DNA of 64,000 nucleotides from Roridomyces roridus (Eukaryota > Basidiomycota > Agaricomycetes > Agaricales > Mycenaceae). The translations under genes and the position numbers were made by a program. The stretch spans positions 248,001 through 312,000 of the forward strand of contig JARKIF010000031.1 in NCBI GenBank assembly GCA_029378245.1, given 5' to 3'. The notes beneath the pieces were generated by a model. The model saw only the letters and a program-made list of their open reading frames with translations, made no database searches and was not told the DNA's origin. Of this stretch, positions 1 to 9,369 are shown in pieces (within the stretch, counting starts at the first letter, position 1; every line of letters begins with the position of its first letter).

Positions 1-284
1 CGGAGTCGTTTGAAAGGGTGAGAACGCACTCTGCGGTTTTCCTGGCACCTGAAAGTCCTAACAGAGTCTTCGGCTCGCCACAACTGCGTCCGGTCTCCTA
101 CAACCGCCGCTATATCCTGCGCCCCTCGAGTCCTATTGGTGGAGCCTCGTCGTCGTCGTCGCTGACGTGGCTTCTGACTCGGCGTCGGCGAGTTGAGCTC
201 CTCATGGCAACCGGCAGTGTGCATCTGGGCCTTGGAGGAAACACGGGGAAGTGGGCGGTGTTAGTCGTTGCTGCCTTCCTTTGA
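1..284 (+). CDS. Possible 3' end of an unidentified gene
   Basis: The window opens with what looks like the tail of a plus-strand gene. A GTGAGA donor at 18 and a CAG acceptor ending at 64 would bound a 47-nt intron, the usual size here. An open frame then runs from 65 to a TGA at 282-284 and is rich in Ser and Arg. I recognise no domain, and a second frame is also open for part of the stretch, so the call rests on splice-site appearance alone. Confidence 0.2.
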   Translation, partial: ESFERVRTHSAVFLAPESPNRVFGSPQLRPVSYNRRYILRPSSPIGGASSSSSLTWLLTRRRRVELLMATGSVHLGLGGNTGKWAVLVVAAFL

Positions 285-863
285 TTCGTGAAACGATGAG
301 GGATAGCGAGTAAAGCACGCACCTTTTGAAGTCAGAAACACCCAGGGCTCATCCCCCGCGACACGTAGGTGCCTCCGATATGGACTCCGCCACGTCTGCC
401 AAGACTCGCTGCGCAGTGCGCGGGTCCTTCGTTTTTACCTGTTTTTACACTGACATGTCCACGTTGCGCGACTCGGTGGAGGCTCCCTGATGTCCCGTTC
501 GAAGCTGCCTCCGAAAGGCTTGCACTGGACTTTGTCGGTCTTGGTGCACCTGGGCTTGAGGCTTGGGCCGCATGCGCAATTTGGGCGGGACCCCAGGCCA
601 CCTGGCACCGAGTGGCGGAGAGCGAATATGGCGATTTCGAGGACGATTGAACGGTTTTGAGCTCCACGCGGTCATGAGGCACTACAAAGCGACCGATGTT
701 AACGAGAAGAGACTTTCGGAAAGTGTCGGGAGAGCATCAAAGCACCAAACAAATATCCACAGACAACGCCTACGGACTAAAAAGGAAGTTGTACTCGAAG
801 TTGCTGATTCCGAGCGCTTCCCACCGAGGCTTTTTCTCTCTCTGAGATAATTTTACTCTTTTT
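285..863. other. Stretch with no supported gene
   Basis: Short open frames on both strands (for example 369-650 plus and 445-675 minus) show no recognisable domain. On the minus strand, around 735-775, the sequence resembles the leader found upstream of the F-box genes in this window (TGTGGATATTTGTTTGG), so a decayed copy may once have stood here. I could not follow any F-box protein sequence downstream of it. Confidence 0.3.
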
Positions 864-2185
864 TTATGATTCAGACCAATCGAATGTAGACAATTCGGAC
901 TGCACCCCGAATTCCGACCGCGAAAACTCTTCCCATGTACTGTCATCCATTCTTCTCCATGCCGAATCATCTGGTTCAACACGACAATGAGTGGCATGGT
1001 TCCGATATTTGAGATGAATAGAGCTCACCGACACAACACGCATTCAGGGTGGTGCAGGGCCCTGCCCACTCTGGTTTGAAAGGAAGTTTCGGCACGGTGG
1101 AGCCATCCTCGCGGGGCGCATAATCAGAGGTCATTGCCAGATAGCTAAGACGTTTAAACGGTTGGATGGTCGCAAGGATGCTCTTCGAAAGTTCCTTCGT
1201 TCAAGATGAGTTTGGGATGCAATGATGCAACGACTGACAACTCACCCGATCCGTGGAAGGAATACAACTGTGAATATGCAGACTCGTGATCTGCGGAATG
1301 TGCACTGACAGAGCGAGGAGATTATCCCGTGTCATTTCTTGCTGAATTTCGTAGTAGTCGATGAGAAGAACGAACGGAGCGTCGGGATCTGTAGACTGTC
1401 ACTGATTTCAGCGCCGCGACGGTTCCACCATCGTCCAAAGAATGGATCCATCCGGGGACTCGAGCACATTTCACACCGCGTGACGAGATGTGGGGAAGAA
1501 ATTCAGCCGAACCCTCGTACTGCTGAAGGTTTGGCAGACATGAGCCGACCGCTGTGGTGGACCAGGGGAGTTCAGGCATCCAGAGACAGACTTCCGTTAT
1601 GTTGGGATGGCGAGCAAAGAACTGCACCAAAGCCGCACTGTACTCTTTATTTCCGGTTTGCAATCCAAGGCGAAAGATGGAAAGGCGGGGGAAAGTGATT
1701 TCCCTGAAAAGATACGAAAAGGCGTTCGGCGGCGATGTGGACAAGTCGATGAGATGGAGATGCTCGAGTTTGTGCATCAGTCTGATTGATCCAGTGAGTC
1801 CGCCATAGAGACGAAGAACGGGATTAGAAAAAAATTCTCTGGAAATGAATAGTCAGTTGCGATCTCATCCGTTCCTACCAAAAGGACGCGCGACTCACTC
1901 ATCTGTACCAAAAGTCAGAATGAATTGTCGCGCAACTTCTGCACGCCCGGGTTTCATCATCGCCGAGCAGAAACTCTCGATAACTATAGCAGGCTGTTCC
2001 GTTGTGTCAATCTCGATCTCTCGGTAGAGAACCGGAAGAGTGAGGGCGTGGAAGAGTTTCGAGACTCTACAGAGGGCCGCCTGGTCCGGTCGCGGTGCAT
2101 AGTCGATGATTCGCGCGAGTAGTTCGTTCGGGAGCCATCGAGCGATCACCATTCGGGCCTTGTGAGCCCTTCGCGTCAGGACCAT
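864..2185 (-). pseudogene. F-box-like/LRR-type protein, copy 1, with a 7-bp frameshift
   Basis: The start is the ATG at 2185, giving MVLTRRAHKARM, the same opening as the copies at 24.3, 25.7 and 26.4 kb. An F-box-like segment follows (LPNELLARIIDYAPRPDQAALCR), then a leucine-rich stretch (FARHPNITEVCLWMP, CLPNLQQYEG). The tail (IQPFKRLSYLAM ... WRRMDDSTWEEF) runs to a TAA at 864-866. Intron-like gaps match the sibling genes. Around 1390-1399 an extra 7 nt with ACAG at both ends shifts the frame; without it the frame continues into DPDAPFVLLIDYYE, matching the siblings. I therefore call a recent pseudogene, or an assembly error. F-box proteins are substrate adaptors of SCF (Cullin-1) ubiquitin ligases; that role here is inferred from the family. 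Confidence 0.7.
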
Positions 2186-2283
2186 GGTGGTGGGAAGCAA
2201 AAGGCACCAAACAGACGTCCACAATGGACACTTTCGGACGAAAAAGGAAACTGAATGAATTCTATGTACTTATCCTGCTAAAC

Positions 2284-5128
2284 CTACACTGACATCGGTC
2301 GTACACTAGTGTAAGGCGGAGGCGGCGAACGTGCAGAGCCCCCGACGTGATCACTCTCAAGGTCCATAATTCCGTCAGGTGACTCAAACGTAGACAGCCG
2401 ACGCATCGGTCTGCGCCTAGGCCTGCTCGTGGGCGTGGGCGTGGGTACCGGCGTCGCGTCGCTCTCCGCATCCGACTCGGACTCGGGCTCTGGCTCGGCA
2501 ACGACCGCATCACCCGGAACTGGCGGAGGTGCTTCATTTACGCTGGCATTCCCAATAGGCACAGATGGCGCCTGGCCAGTCGTACGTCTTCTCGCCCTCG
2601 GATGCGCCGTGTCCAAATCCTGGTCCGGGATCTACCCAACACAAATTAAACATCTTTTGGCTGCAAAAGAGAAATAAAATATTCACCGGCAGGCGCACCA
2701 GATACGCTAAAAAGGTGGAGGACGCCGCGAAAATATACACCGCCCTCAGCCCGTCAGCGTACGAGTCCCGCGCGGCTTGCTGTACCGCTGGTTCAAGGGT
2801 GCGGATGACGTCGCTCGAGGTGCGAATTTTCTGGATTAGCTGGAGATAATGAATAAGGGTCAGTTCTTGCTCAAATGACTCTACGGAGCGGTAGACCCAC
2901 CTCTGCAGCATCCGGCGTATGTATACGCTCCCGCAGTACCGAGTCCAACTTCGTCTGGAAGATCGCGGACGAGATGGCAACGCCTCCAACTTGACCTACG
3001 AAACTTCGTGAGGTGGAAGAGAAGGTAACAAAAGAAAGGGCAAACCTATCCCGCGGAACAACTGAAAGGGTGTCAATACAAGGTGGCGCGGGAAATGCAA
3101 CAGAAAACAAACCTGTCCGAACCCGGTGCCGACTGCCATGTGCGATTCAGGGAGGTTGGCGAGGAGCGCGACTGTGTACATATCAGTAAACTCATTCTGG
3201 GCCCGCAGGGAAACCCTTACTGAGCATAGTCTGCAACACCACGGCGTTACCGAAGCCCAGCGGTATCTACATCATCATTAATCAGGTTCATGGCAGTAAG
3301 AAGGGCACGTACGATGCTAAGCCAAGATTGAACAGGCCCCGAGTCTGGGTTCATAAGCGAGATGAGCACAGCACCGACAAACGGGAAAATTCCGAATATA
3401 AGATTCAGTTTCTTGTACCGGCCGGTCCGATGCATGACCCAGCCTGCAAACACAGACCCTGTAGACATCGATATGCTGTTTGGCATCAAGTGGAGTCCTG
3501 TATTCACCGTCACATTATTCGTCTTCCTTGGATTCATGACGAAACGTACCAGCAGTAGCAGCGCTCTCCAACGTCACCACTTGGAACCACATCGGGTAAA
3601 AGTACGTGACACTAAAGTTGCACGCCGCGACAAGGAAATTTGAAGCGCTGACGAGGACGGGGACTTTCTGGCGCAAAAGGAAGGGCGCCAAGACGGGTTC
3701 TGGCGCGACGTAGATTTCCACGAACAAGAATCCCAGGGAAAATGTGATGCCCAGGATGAGTGGAACGAAGACCCGGAAGTCGGACCACTGTGGAGATATG
3801 TACATGTTGGGGAGAACGGTAAAAGAGACGTACGGGGAGGGCTTCGTTGTAGCGCGTGCTAAGGAATACGAGGAGGGACAGAACCGATATGAGCAGTGTT
3901 ATGCTTCCTAGATAATCAATTCGCTTGAGGACATCTTTTGGACTCTTGGATTTTCCCTGTTGCAACGTGCGTCAGTATCGGAATTTTGTCGATTAAGAGC
4001 GGAGCCCATACAGGCGTGACGTAGCGGATATTGTATGAGGTGAGAATGAAGGCAAGAGCGAACAAGGGTATTTGAATGAGGAAGGCAGCGCGCCAGCCGA
4101 GCCTGTAGGGATATGAGATGGATGACGCAAGCAGAAATAAATCGGAAATGAACCAGTCTGTGATGAATCCGCCGAACGGTCCGCCGAGTCCCATACCAAG
4201 CTATCCCGTTGATTAGTTTCGAACTTGGGCTGCAATGAGACGTCCAACCCCGTTGATACAACTGGCGAAACCCTGGACAAGACCACGGTCCTGAAGTTCC
4301 GTGAGTAAACAAAGGCCGACAGCAAGGCAAGCACGAACTCGTAGGGTATACATGTCGCTGACGATGATTCTGGAATGACGTGAGTTCTCAGCCATGAGGC
4401 AGGACACGAAAAACACTAACGTGGAAGTGGTATTCAGACCACCGCCTCCAATACCAGCGATCTGTCGAGCAGTATATAGAACAGAGAAACGGATAAGGGA
4501 GAGTGCTACGCACGAAACGAGCCAGGATCAATGTGTTCATGTCGCCGGACAATCCGCATACAACCGTCCCGAGCGCCGCGAAGAGCATGGCGGTATTATT
4601 CGCTCCTTTGCGACCCATGGCGTTACACAGACGGCCATACAACGGTGTGAACGTGCAGGTAGCCAAGAGGTATCTTGAGAATCAATTCAAAACGCCGAAC
4701 GGAACAGAGATGGTTGCAGACGTACGCAGTCCCCAGCCAACTAGCTTGATGGAATTTCTTGAATTCTGAAGAGATTGAGGGCATCACTGCCATAATATCA
4801 GCGCCGATTCAGACGCCGTCGAGCGGAGATGTGTAATTGAATGTGGGTACTCACTGGTCGGAACGAGGGACTCTGAGAAAGCAGCAGACGGAGTGAATAC
4901 GGTCAAAGATGAAAACGAATGTCCTCCTCACGATTCAACGACTATCTCGCAATGAATTTCCTAGTGTGTGTGAATGTGCTTGAAACGCACCGCAAGAAAA
5001 GTGCCCAGCCAAACTCCAGCTAGGATCCCATATCTATTCGGCGCTGAGATTTCTAGAGGCCCGAGACGGCGCTTGCCAGCATCGACGGCGTTGGTGAGCA
5101 AGGGATCGCGTTCCGACGGTGTCGCCAT
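2284..5128 (-). CDS. Major facilitator superfamily transporter, DHA14/vacuolar basic amino acid permease-like
   Basis: A many-exon gene starting at the ATG at 5128 (MATPSERDPLLTNAVDAG). Short exons join into the signature order of a 14-TM MFS exporter: SLNQSLVPTMMPSISSEFKK, then SWLGTAYLLATCTFTPLYGR with the MGRKGA loop, ILARFIAGIGGGGLNTTST, YTLRDRGLVQGF, and LGMGLGGPFGGF. Later helices include LGWRAAFLIQIPLFALAFIL and KRIDYLGSITLLISVLSLL. The protein ends in a polar, proline-rich cytoplasmic tail of about 100 residues (PPPPYTS). One intron splits the codon of Gln in SLNQ, and two exons are under 25 nt. It probably sits in the vacuolar or plasma membrane and moves amino acids or drugs by proton antiport; substrate is not readable from sequence. 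No frameshift was needed. Confidence 0.85.
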
Positions 5129-5522
5129 GACGGGGGAGGAAGAAATGGATCTGTGGCACGTGAGCTATGACGAAGGTGCACCGCCTCGATAGGTCGGCCG
5201 TTCAACTTCGGCCGAATGTGCTGTGTCTCCGGAAATCTCATCTCAGACTAGTATCGAACACGTATCGAACATGGGGAAACTAGGAAATGATCTTCGGTCA
5301 TAGCAACTTCTCCTCGAACTTGTGCCAGTACAGCTGAGAATCTGCCAAGAATCTGCTCAACGTGGTCGTGAGTCTCTTCAGTGAGGTTCCAATCCATCAA
5401 GGCGTGTGGAATGTATACAGAAACCCTCAAACAAGTACATAACACTACATACATATCCTCTGTGAACATCTGGAATTAAATTAACAGAAAGCCAACGTTA
5501 CGAACCGACATGATTCAAACAT
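5129..5522. other. Intergenic, nothing assigned
   Basis: This is the gap between the MFS start codon and the 3' end of the first BTB gene. A minus-strand open frame at 5248-5469 (WNLTEETHDHVEQILGRFSAVLAQVRGE) has a plausible protein composition but no recognised relative, and no partner exon was found. Confidence 0.3.
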
Positions 5523-6582
5523 CTACGAAAGCCACCATTGAACTCCGATGGCCTCAGTCTTCATCTTCTCCAGCTCCTCCCATGGCGGCAGTCCATACAT
5601 GCTGGGCATGCGGTTCCAGAATTCCTGGCGCGCCCTTCGGTGCGCCGCCTGCAAGGACGTCAGGCATACGCCACAAGTCTTTGGCACATCTTCGTCACAC
5701 CAAATATCCAGAGGAATGGATGCACACGTGGAAATCGCCAGGAGCATACTATTGATCGCACATATCCGCTCCTGACGGCAAACTGCAGGGGTGGTGCAAT
5801 CAGGCGGATGGTCGGCCGAGAAGATTGCTGCAATATGTGTGGCGGAAGCCTTGGTCTGAACCGTGTGGCCGTACAGGCAAGCCTTTTGATCCTGTACGTT
5901 GAAACAGCTGGCCTGCCCATCGAAAACGCTCTGCGAAAAGAGCAACTCGGGGAGGTCCTTCAAAACAATGGAGCTGAGACGATAGAAGGCATCGGGAAGA
6001 ATCCACAAAGCTTCCACCTCCCGAGCGAATTGAATGACGGAAACGAGGTGGCCTTGTTGTCCCGGAATTGGCCAGGACGCAATTTGAGACAAATTGAAAG
6101 ATCCGTCGGCGCTAGACTCGTCGGTATTGCACGTGTCCCTTTCGCCCAAGGAGGTGCGATAGCGAGAGGAAAGATGAACCAGGGCGCGCAGACGGAGGTG
6201 CTCCACTTCATATTTGTGGGCAAGTCGAAGGCATCCGCGGATGATGGAGTATTCCGTCTTGGCGGGGAATGGCATGAAGTAACTCGAGGGCAGCTTTCAA
6301 TTATTTGTGAAACGGTCAAGAAGTCGCTTACTTAGGTTCGAAAATGGCTTTCAAGAAGACAGCGACTTCTTCTGAGTGGTCAGAGAGGCGTACAAGCGGG
6401 CACCCTTCGACGAGCTCTGATTCCGGTGGTTGCGGGACCGACAGCATGTCTTGAAAGACGGGCGAGCAGGCCGCCAGGATCCCGCGGTGAACACGGAATT
6501 GACTGTTGCCAGCCTGGATGACAATGTTTCCGTCCTCGAACCAGAGCTCCGGGATGCGATGAGGCTGAAAGTCGATTTCCAT
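5523..6582 (-). CDS. BTB/POZ domain protein, copy A (intact, 336 aa)
   Basis: Two exons (6332-6582 and 5523-6282) are separated by a 49-nt GT-AG intron. The ATG at 6582 (MEIDFQPHRIPELWFEDG) is chosen because the frame upstream has no ATG. Residues about 15-115 are a BTB fold: IVIQAGNSQFRVHRGILAAC, SPVFQDMLSVPQPP, and CPLVRLSDHSEEVAVFLKAI, with the intron inside the domain. A helical middle follows (FAREVEALWILPDAFYRLS). The C-terminus carries C-x5-C (DCTTPAVC), C-x2-C (CGVC) and FWNRMPSMYGLPPWEELEKM. BTB proteins typically dimerise and present substrates to Cullin-3; no second known domain such as MATH, Kelch or BACK is evident. Nearest relatives are copies B, L and M. Confidence 0.88.
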
Positions 6583-6990
6583 GTGGTGGTAAGAGACAAA
6601 GAGTGATTCAAACTCCGCTGTCAAGCTGTCAAACGCGTACTCAAATCACAACAATTGGAGTGTACATGCCCACATCGAACAGGAGAAGAGAATAGCATCC
6701 GGCAGTAACATCCCTGAGCTTAGCAATATTTCTGCGCCAGCTTCGCTCGAATGCCTCAACCAGCTTGTTCGCGCAAAAATTTGTATGTAGTACCATACTT
6801 ATAGGGATGTGGCAAAGGTTGATATATAGCTTCTCCGAGCCGCAGAACAGTTGAGTACATCACACAGAGGCTGAGGGAAAGATGATTAGTATCGTCTAGG
6901 CCAGCCCTTCCGCACAGCACAGGCGTCCTTGGAGAAGGAAGTCAGTGGATGCCAAGCAAAATCAGACAACAGAATTACGAACCATCTCCC
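6583..6990. promoter_or_regulatory. Upstream region of BTB copy A with the family leader
   Basis: The 60 nt before the ATG at 6582 contain, on the minus strand, GGAGTTTGAATCACTC followed by TTTGTCTCTTACCACCAC. The same leader precedes copies B, E, L and M. The rest of the gap down to the 3' end of copy B holds no gene that I can support. Confidence 0.5.
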
Positions 6991-8049
6991 TTAAGAACGC
7001 CACCAATGGGCACCAAGTGCGGCAACTTTCATCCGTTCCAATTCCTCCCGTGGCGGCAAGTTGTACATCTCCGGCATTCTGTCCCAGAATGCCTGGCGCG
7101 CGGCTCGATGTGCACTCTTGAGTGACGCCAGGCAGACCGAGCAGATGTCATCCAGCACTTCCCAGTCTCCTTCGCCCCACACGTCAAGGGGCATAGCGGG
7201 ATATTCTTGCATATTCTGCCGTAGAGATTCGACCGCACGAAGTCGCATCGTGCAACAATCGGCAGGAGAAATGCAACCCGATTCATCCAGCGGAGTAGAC
7301 AGAAACTTGAGAATGTCGATAGATGAAGCATGAATCTGTTTGGCGTGCCCAACGAAGAAGTTTGCTTGATCCTGGACGCTAAGGCTGATTGGTACTCCAT
7401 TGAAGGAAGCACCGTGCATGAGCGAAGCCACAGTCGCTTCCATCGGATAGAGGGCAAGGTCATAGAAAGCCATGGGCAAAATCCAGAGAGCGTCCACCTC
7501 CCGGGCCAGTTGTATGGCGGATATGCGGAAGGTTGATTCTGCTGGGTTTCCCCAAGATATCATCATAGATAAAGCCTGTTCGGCAGGTTCACCTTCTCCG
7601 GCCATATCCCATTCGGTCATTGTGGTACGATAGCTGGAAGATAGGTGGACCAAGGCGCGCAGTCGAAGATGCTCTACTCCATATTTATGGCCGAGGCGGA
7701 GGCAGCCTTGAACGATAAAGTATTCGGTGTCCCCAGGGAATGGCCTGAAATAGCTAAAGGGAGTGAGGAACTAAGTATCCATCGGCAGAGCGACATACTC
7801 CGGTTTGAAGATGGCTTTGAGGAACACGGCGACCTCGTTAGGGTGGTCCGGCATGCGTACGAGCGGACACCCTTCGAGGAGCTCGGATTCCGGCGGTTGC
7901 GGGAACGTCAGCATGTCTTGAAAGACGGGCGAGCAGGCCGCCAGGATCCCGCGATGGACACGGAATTGACTGTTGCCAGCCTGGATGACGATGTTTCCGT
8001 CCTCGAACCAAAGCTCCGGGATGCGATGAGGCTGATGGTCGATGTCCAT
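6991..8049 (-). CDS. BTB/POZ domain protein, copy B (intact, 337 aa)
   Basis: Exons 7799-8049 and 6991-7753 are joined across a 45-nt intron at the same position as in copy A. I start at MDIDHQPHRIPELW (8049), matching copy A. An in-frame ATG at 8088 would add 13 residues, but that stretch is the conserved leader read through. The BTB domain (ELWFEDGNIVIQAGNSQFRV) is almost identical to copy A, so the two are a recent tandem pair; the C-terminal half differs more. The C-terminal module is complete: GCISPADC, CSVC, then FWDRMPEMYNLPPREELERM, where Tyr-Gly-Leu-Pro has become Tyr-Asn-Leu-Pro. Role inferred as a Cullin-3 adaptor. Confidence 0.87.
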
Positions 8050-8095
8050 GTCGTGGTAAGAGACAAAGAGTGATTGGAACTCCGCCATCAAAACG
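8050..8095 (-). promoter_or_regulatory. Shared BTB/F-box leader (copy B example)
   Basis: Reading the minus strand toward the ATG at 8049, the sequence is TGATGGCGGAGTTCCAATC followed by ACTCTTTGTCTCTTACCACG. The core TGATGGCGGA-TTT recurs before BTB copies E and M and before the F-box starts at 43277 and 52028. It may be a promoter or 5' UTR element carried along in duplications; function is unknown. Confidence 0.5.
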
Positions 8096-8317
8096 CGTAC
8101 TCAAACCACAACAAAGCAGACGCGAGCTTCAAATAAGTCATCCCTGACCCAGCTATTGCGGGTGAGGTCGCTTTTTCTTCACGATTGCATGCAATTTCAA
8201 TAGAGTATCAAGATATATTCAGTAGCTCGAGTTGGACGAACATGGATACGCATAGAAGATCTACGAATCGCCATGTATCTCAGTACACACAACAGTAGAG
8301 AAAAACGACGACACACC

Positions 8318-9354
8318 TCAGTAGGAACACCACCAATTAGCACCAATAGCAGCGACTTTCATCTTTTCCAGCTCCTCCCAATGCGGTAGCCCATACATCT
8401 CCGGCAACCTGTCCCAAAAGGATTGCCGCACATCCTGATGTGCACGCTTCAGGGACACAAAACAGGTGGAGCAGGGGGTCCGAGGTATATTCGAGAATCA
8501 TCTCGCGTAGTTTGTCTATGACAAGGAGGCGCTCTTTGCGGCAGGTTGAAGCACGTCTGCAGGTAGATGGACCGGACATGAATCCCAAGTTAGCCGTAGC
8601 CGACGCCTGGGTTTGCAAAGTGTGGCCCCGCAGAAAAGCTCTCCTGTCTTGCGAACTGAGGATAGATATCCCGTCAAAGACACAATGACTTTCGCAAAAT
8701 GGATCTTCTGTGTGCTCTCCCAAACTTCCCGAAAGATCATAGAACGCACTGGGTAGAATCCATAAGGCTTCTACTTCTCGGGCAAGTTCAATGACAGAGA
8801 TGTGGTAGTTCTCCTTCGTCGGAGCAGGCCAAGATGTAATCTCCGATAGGGTACGGCGGGTGAGATCATCAGACTCGTAGAACTCGGCTGCGTCCCAGTC
8901 GCGCAAAGTGGTCCGATAGCGAGAAGATAGATGGACCAGGGCCCGCTGACGAAGGTATTCTATTCAACCCCGTATTTGTGGCTTAGCCGGAGACAGCCTT
9001 GTATAGTGGCGTATTTTGTCTCGGCGGGGAATGGCATGAAGTAGCTGGCAGAAAGAGGTTTGAGAATCGATTCCGCCGACCGAAAAAGCAAACATACCCG
9101 GGAGTGAATATTGCTTTTAAGAAAGCCTTCACCTCCTTAGCGGAGTCGTGCAGCTGAACAAGCGGACAGCCGTCGACGAGCTCCGAGTCTGAGTCGGGCG
9201 GTTGTGGCAGCGGGAACATGTCTTGGAAGACGGGAGAACAGGCCGCCAGGGTGCTACGATGGACACGAAACTGGCTGTTTCCTGCTTGAATCACAATGTT
9301 CCCATCCTCAAGCCAGAGCTTCGAAAAGCGTCGAAGTTTTGTGTCGACGTCCAT
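8318..9354 (-). pseudogene. BTB/POZ protein, copy C, two frame-breaking lesions
   Basis: The start is MDVDTKLRRFSKLWLEDG at 9354, and the intron at 9045-9097 sits in the family position. Two lesions break the frame. At 8956-8965 the pentamer TATTC is present twice (plus strand); removing one copy restores YLRQRALVHLSSRYRTT. Near 8475 the tryptophan-rich segment before the C-x2-C motif is missing. The remaining C-x2-C (CSTC) and FWDRLPEMYGLPHWEELEKM therefore lie in another frame, ending at the TGA at 8318-8320. The BTB portion could still give a truncated protein. All the usual parts are recognisable, so the decay is recent. Confidence 0.75.
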
Positions 9355-9369
9355 GAAAATTGGAAACAA

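Noticed and set aside
369..650. Plus-strand frame with a CPRC motif
   Set aside because: A single C-x2-C and no other family feature; the opposite strand is equally open.
5248..5469. Possible F-box remnant upstream of BTB copy A
   Set aside because: Only vague leucine-rich similarity; no motif shared with the six F-box copies.
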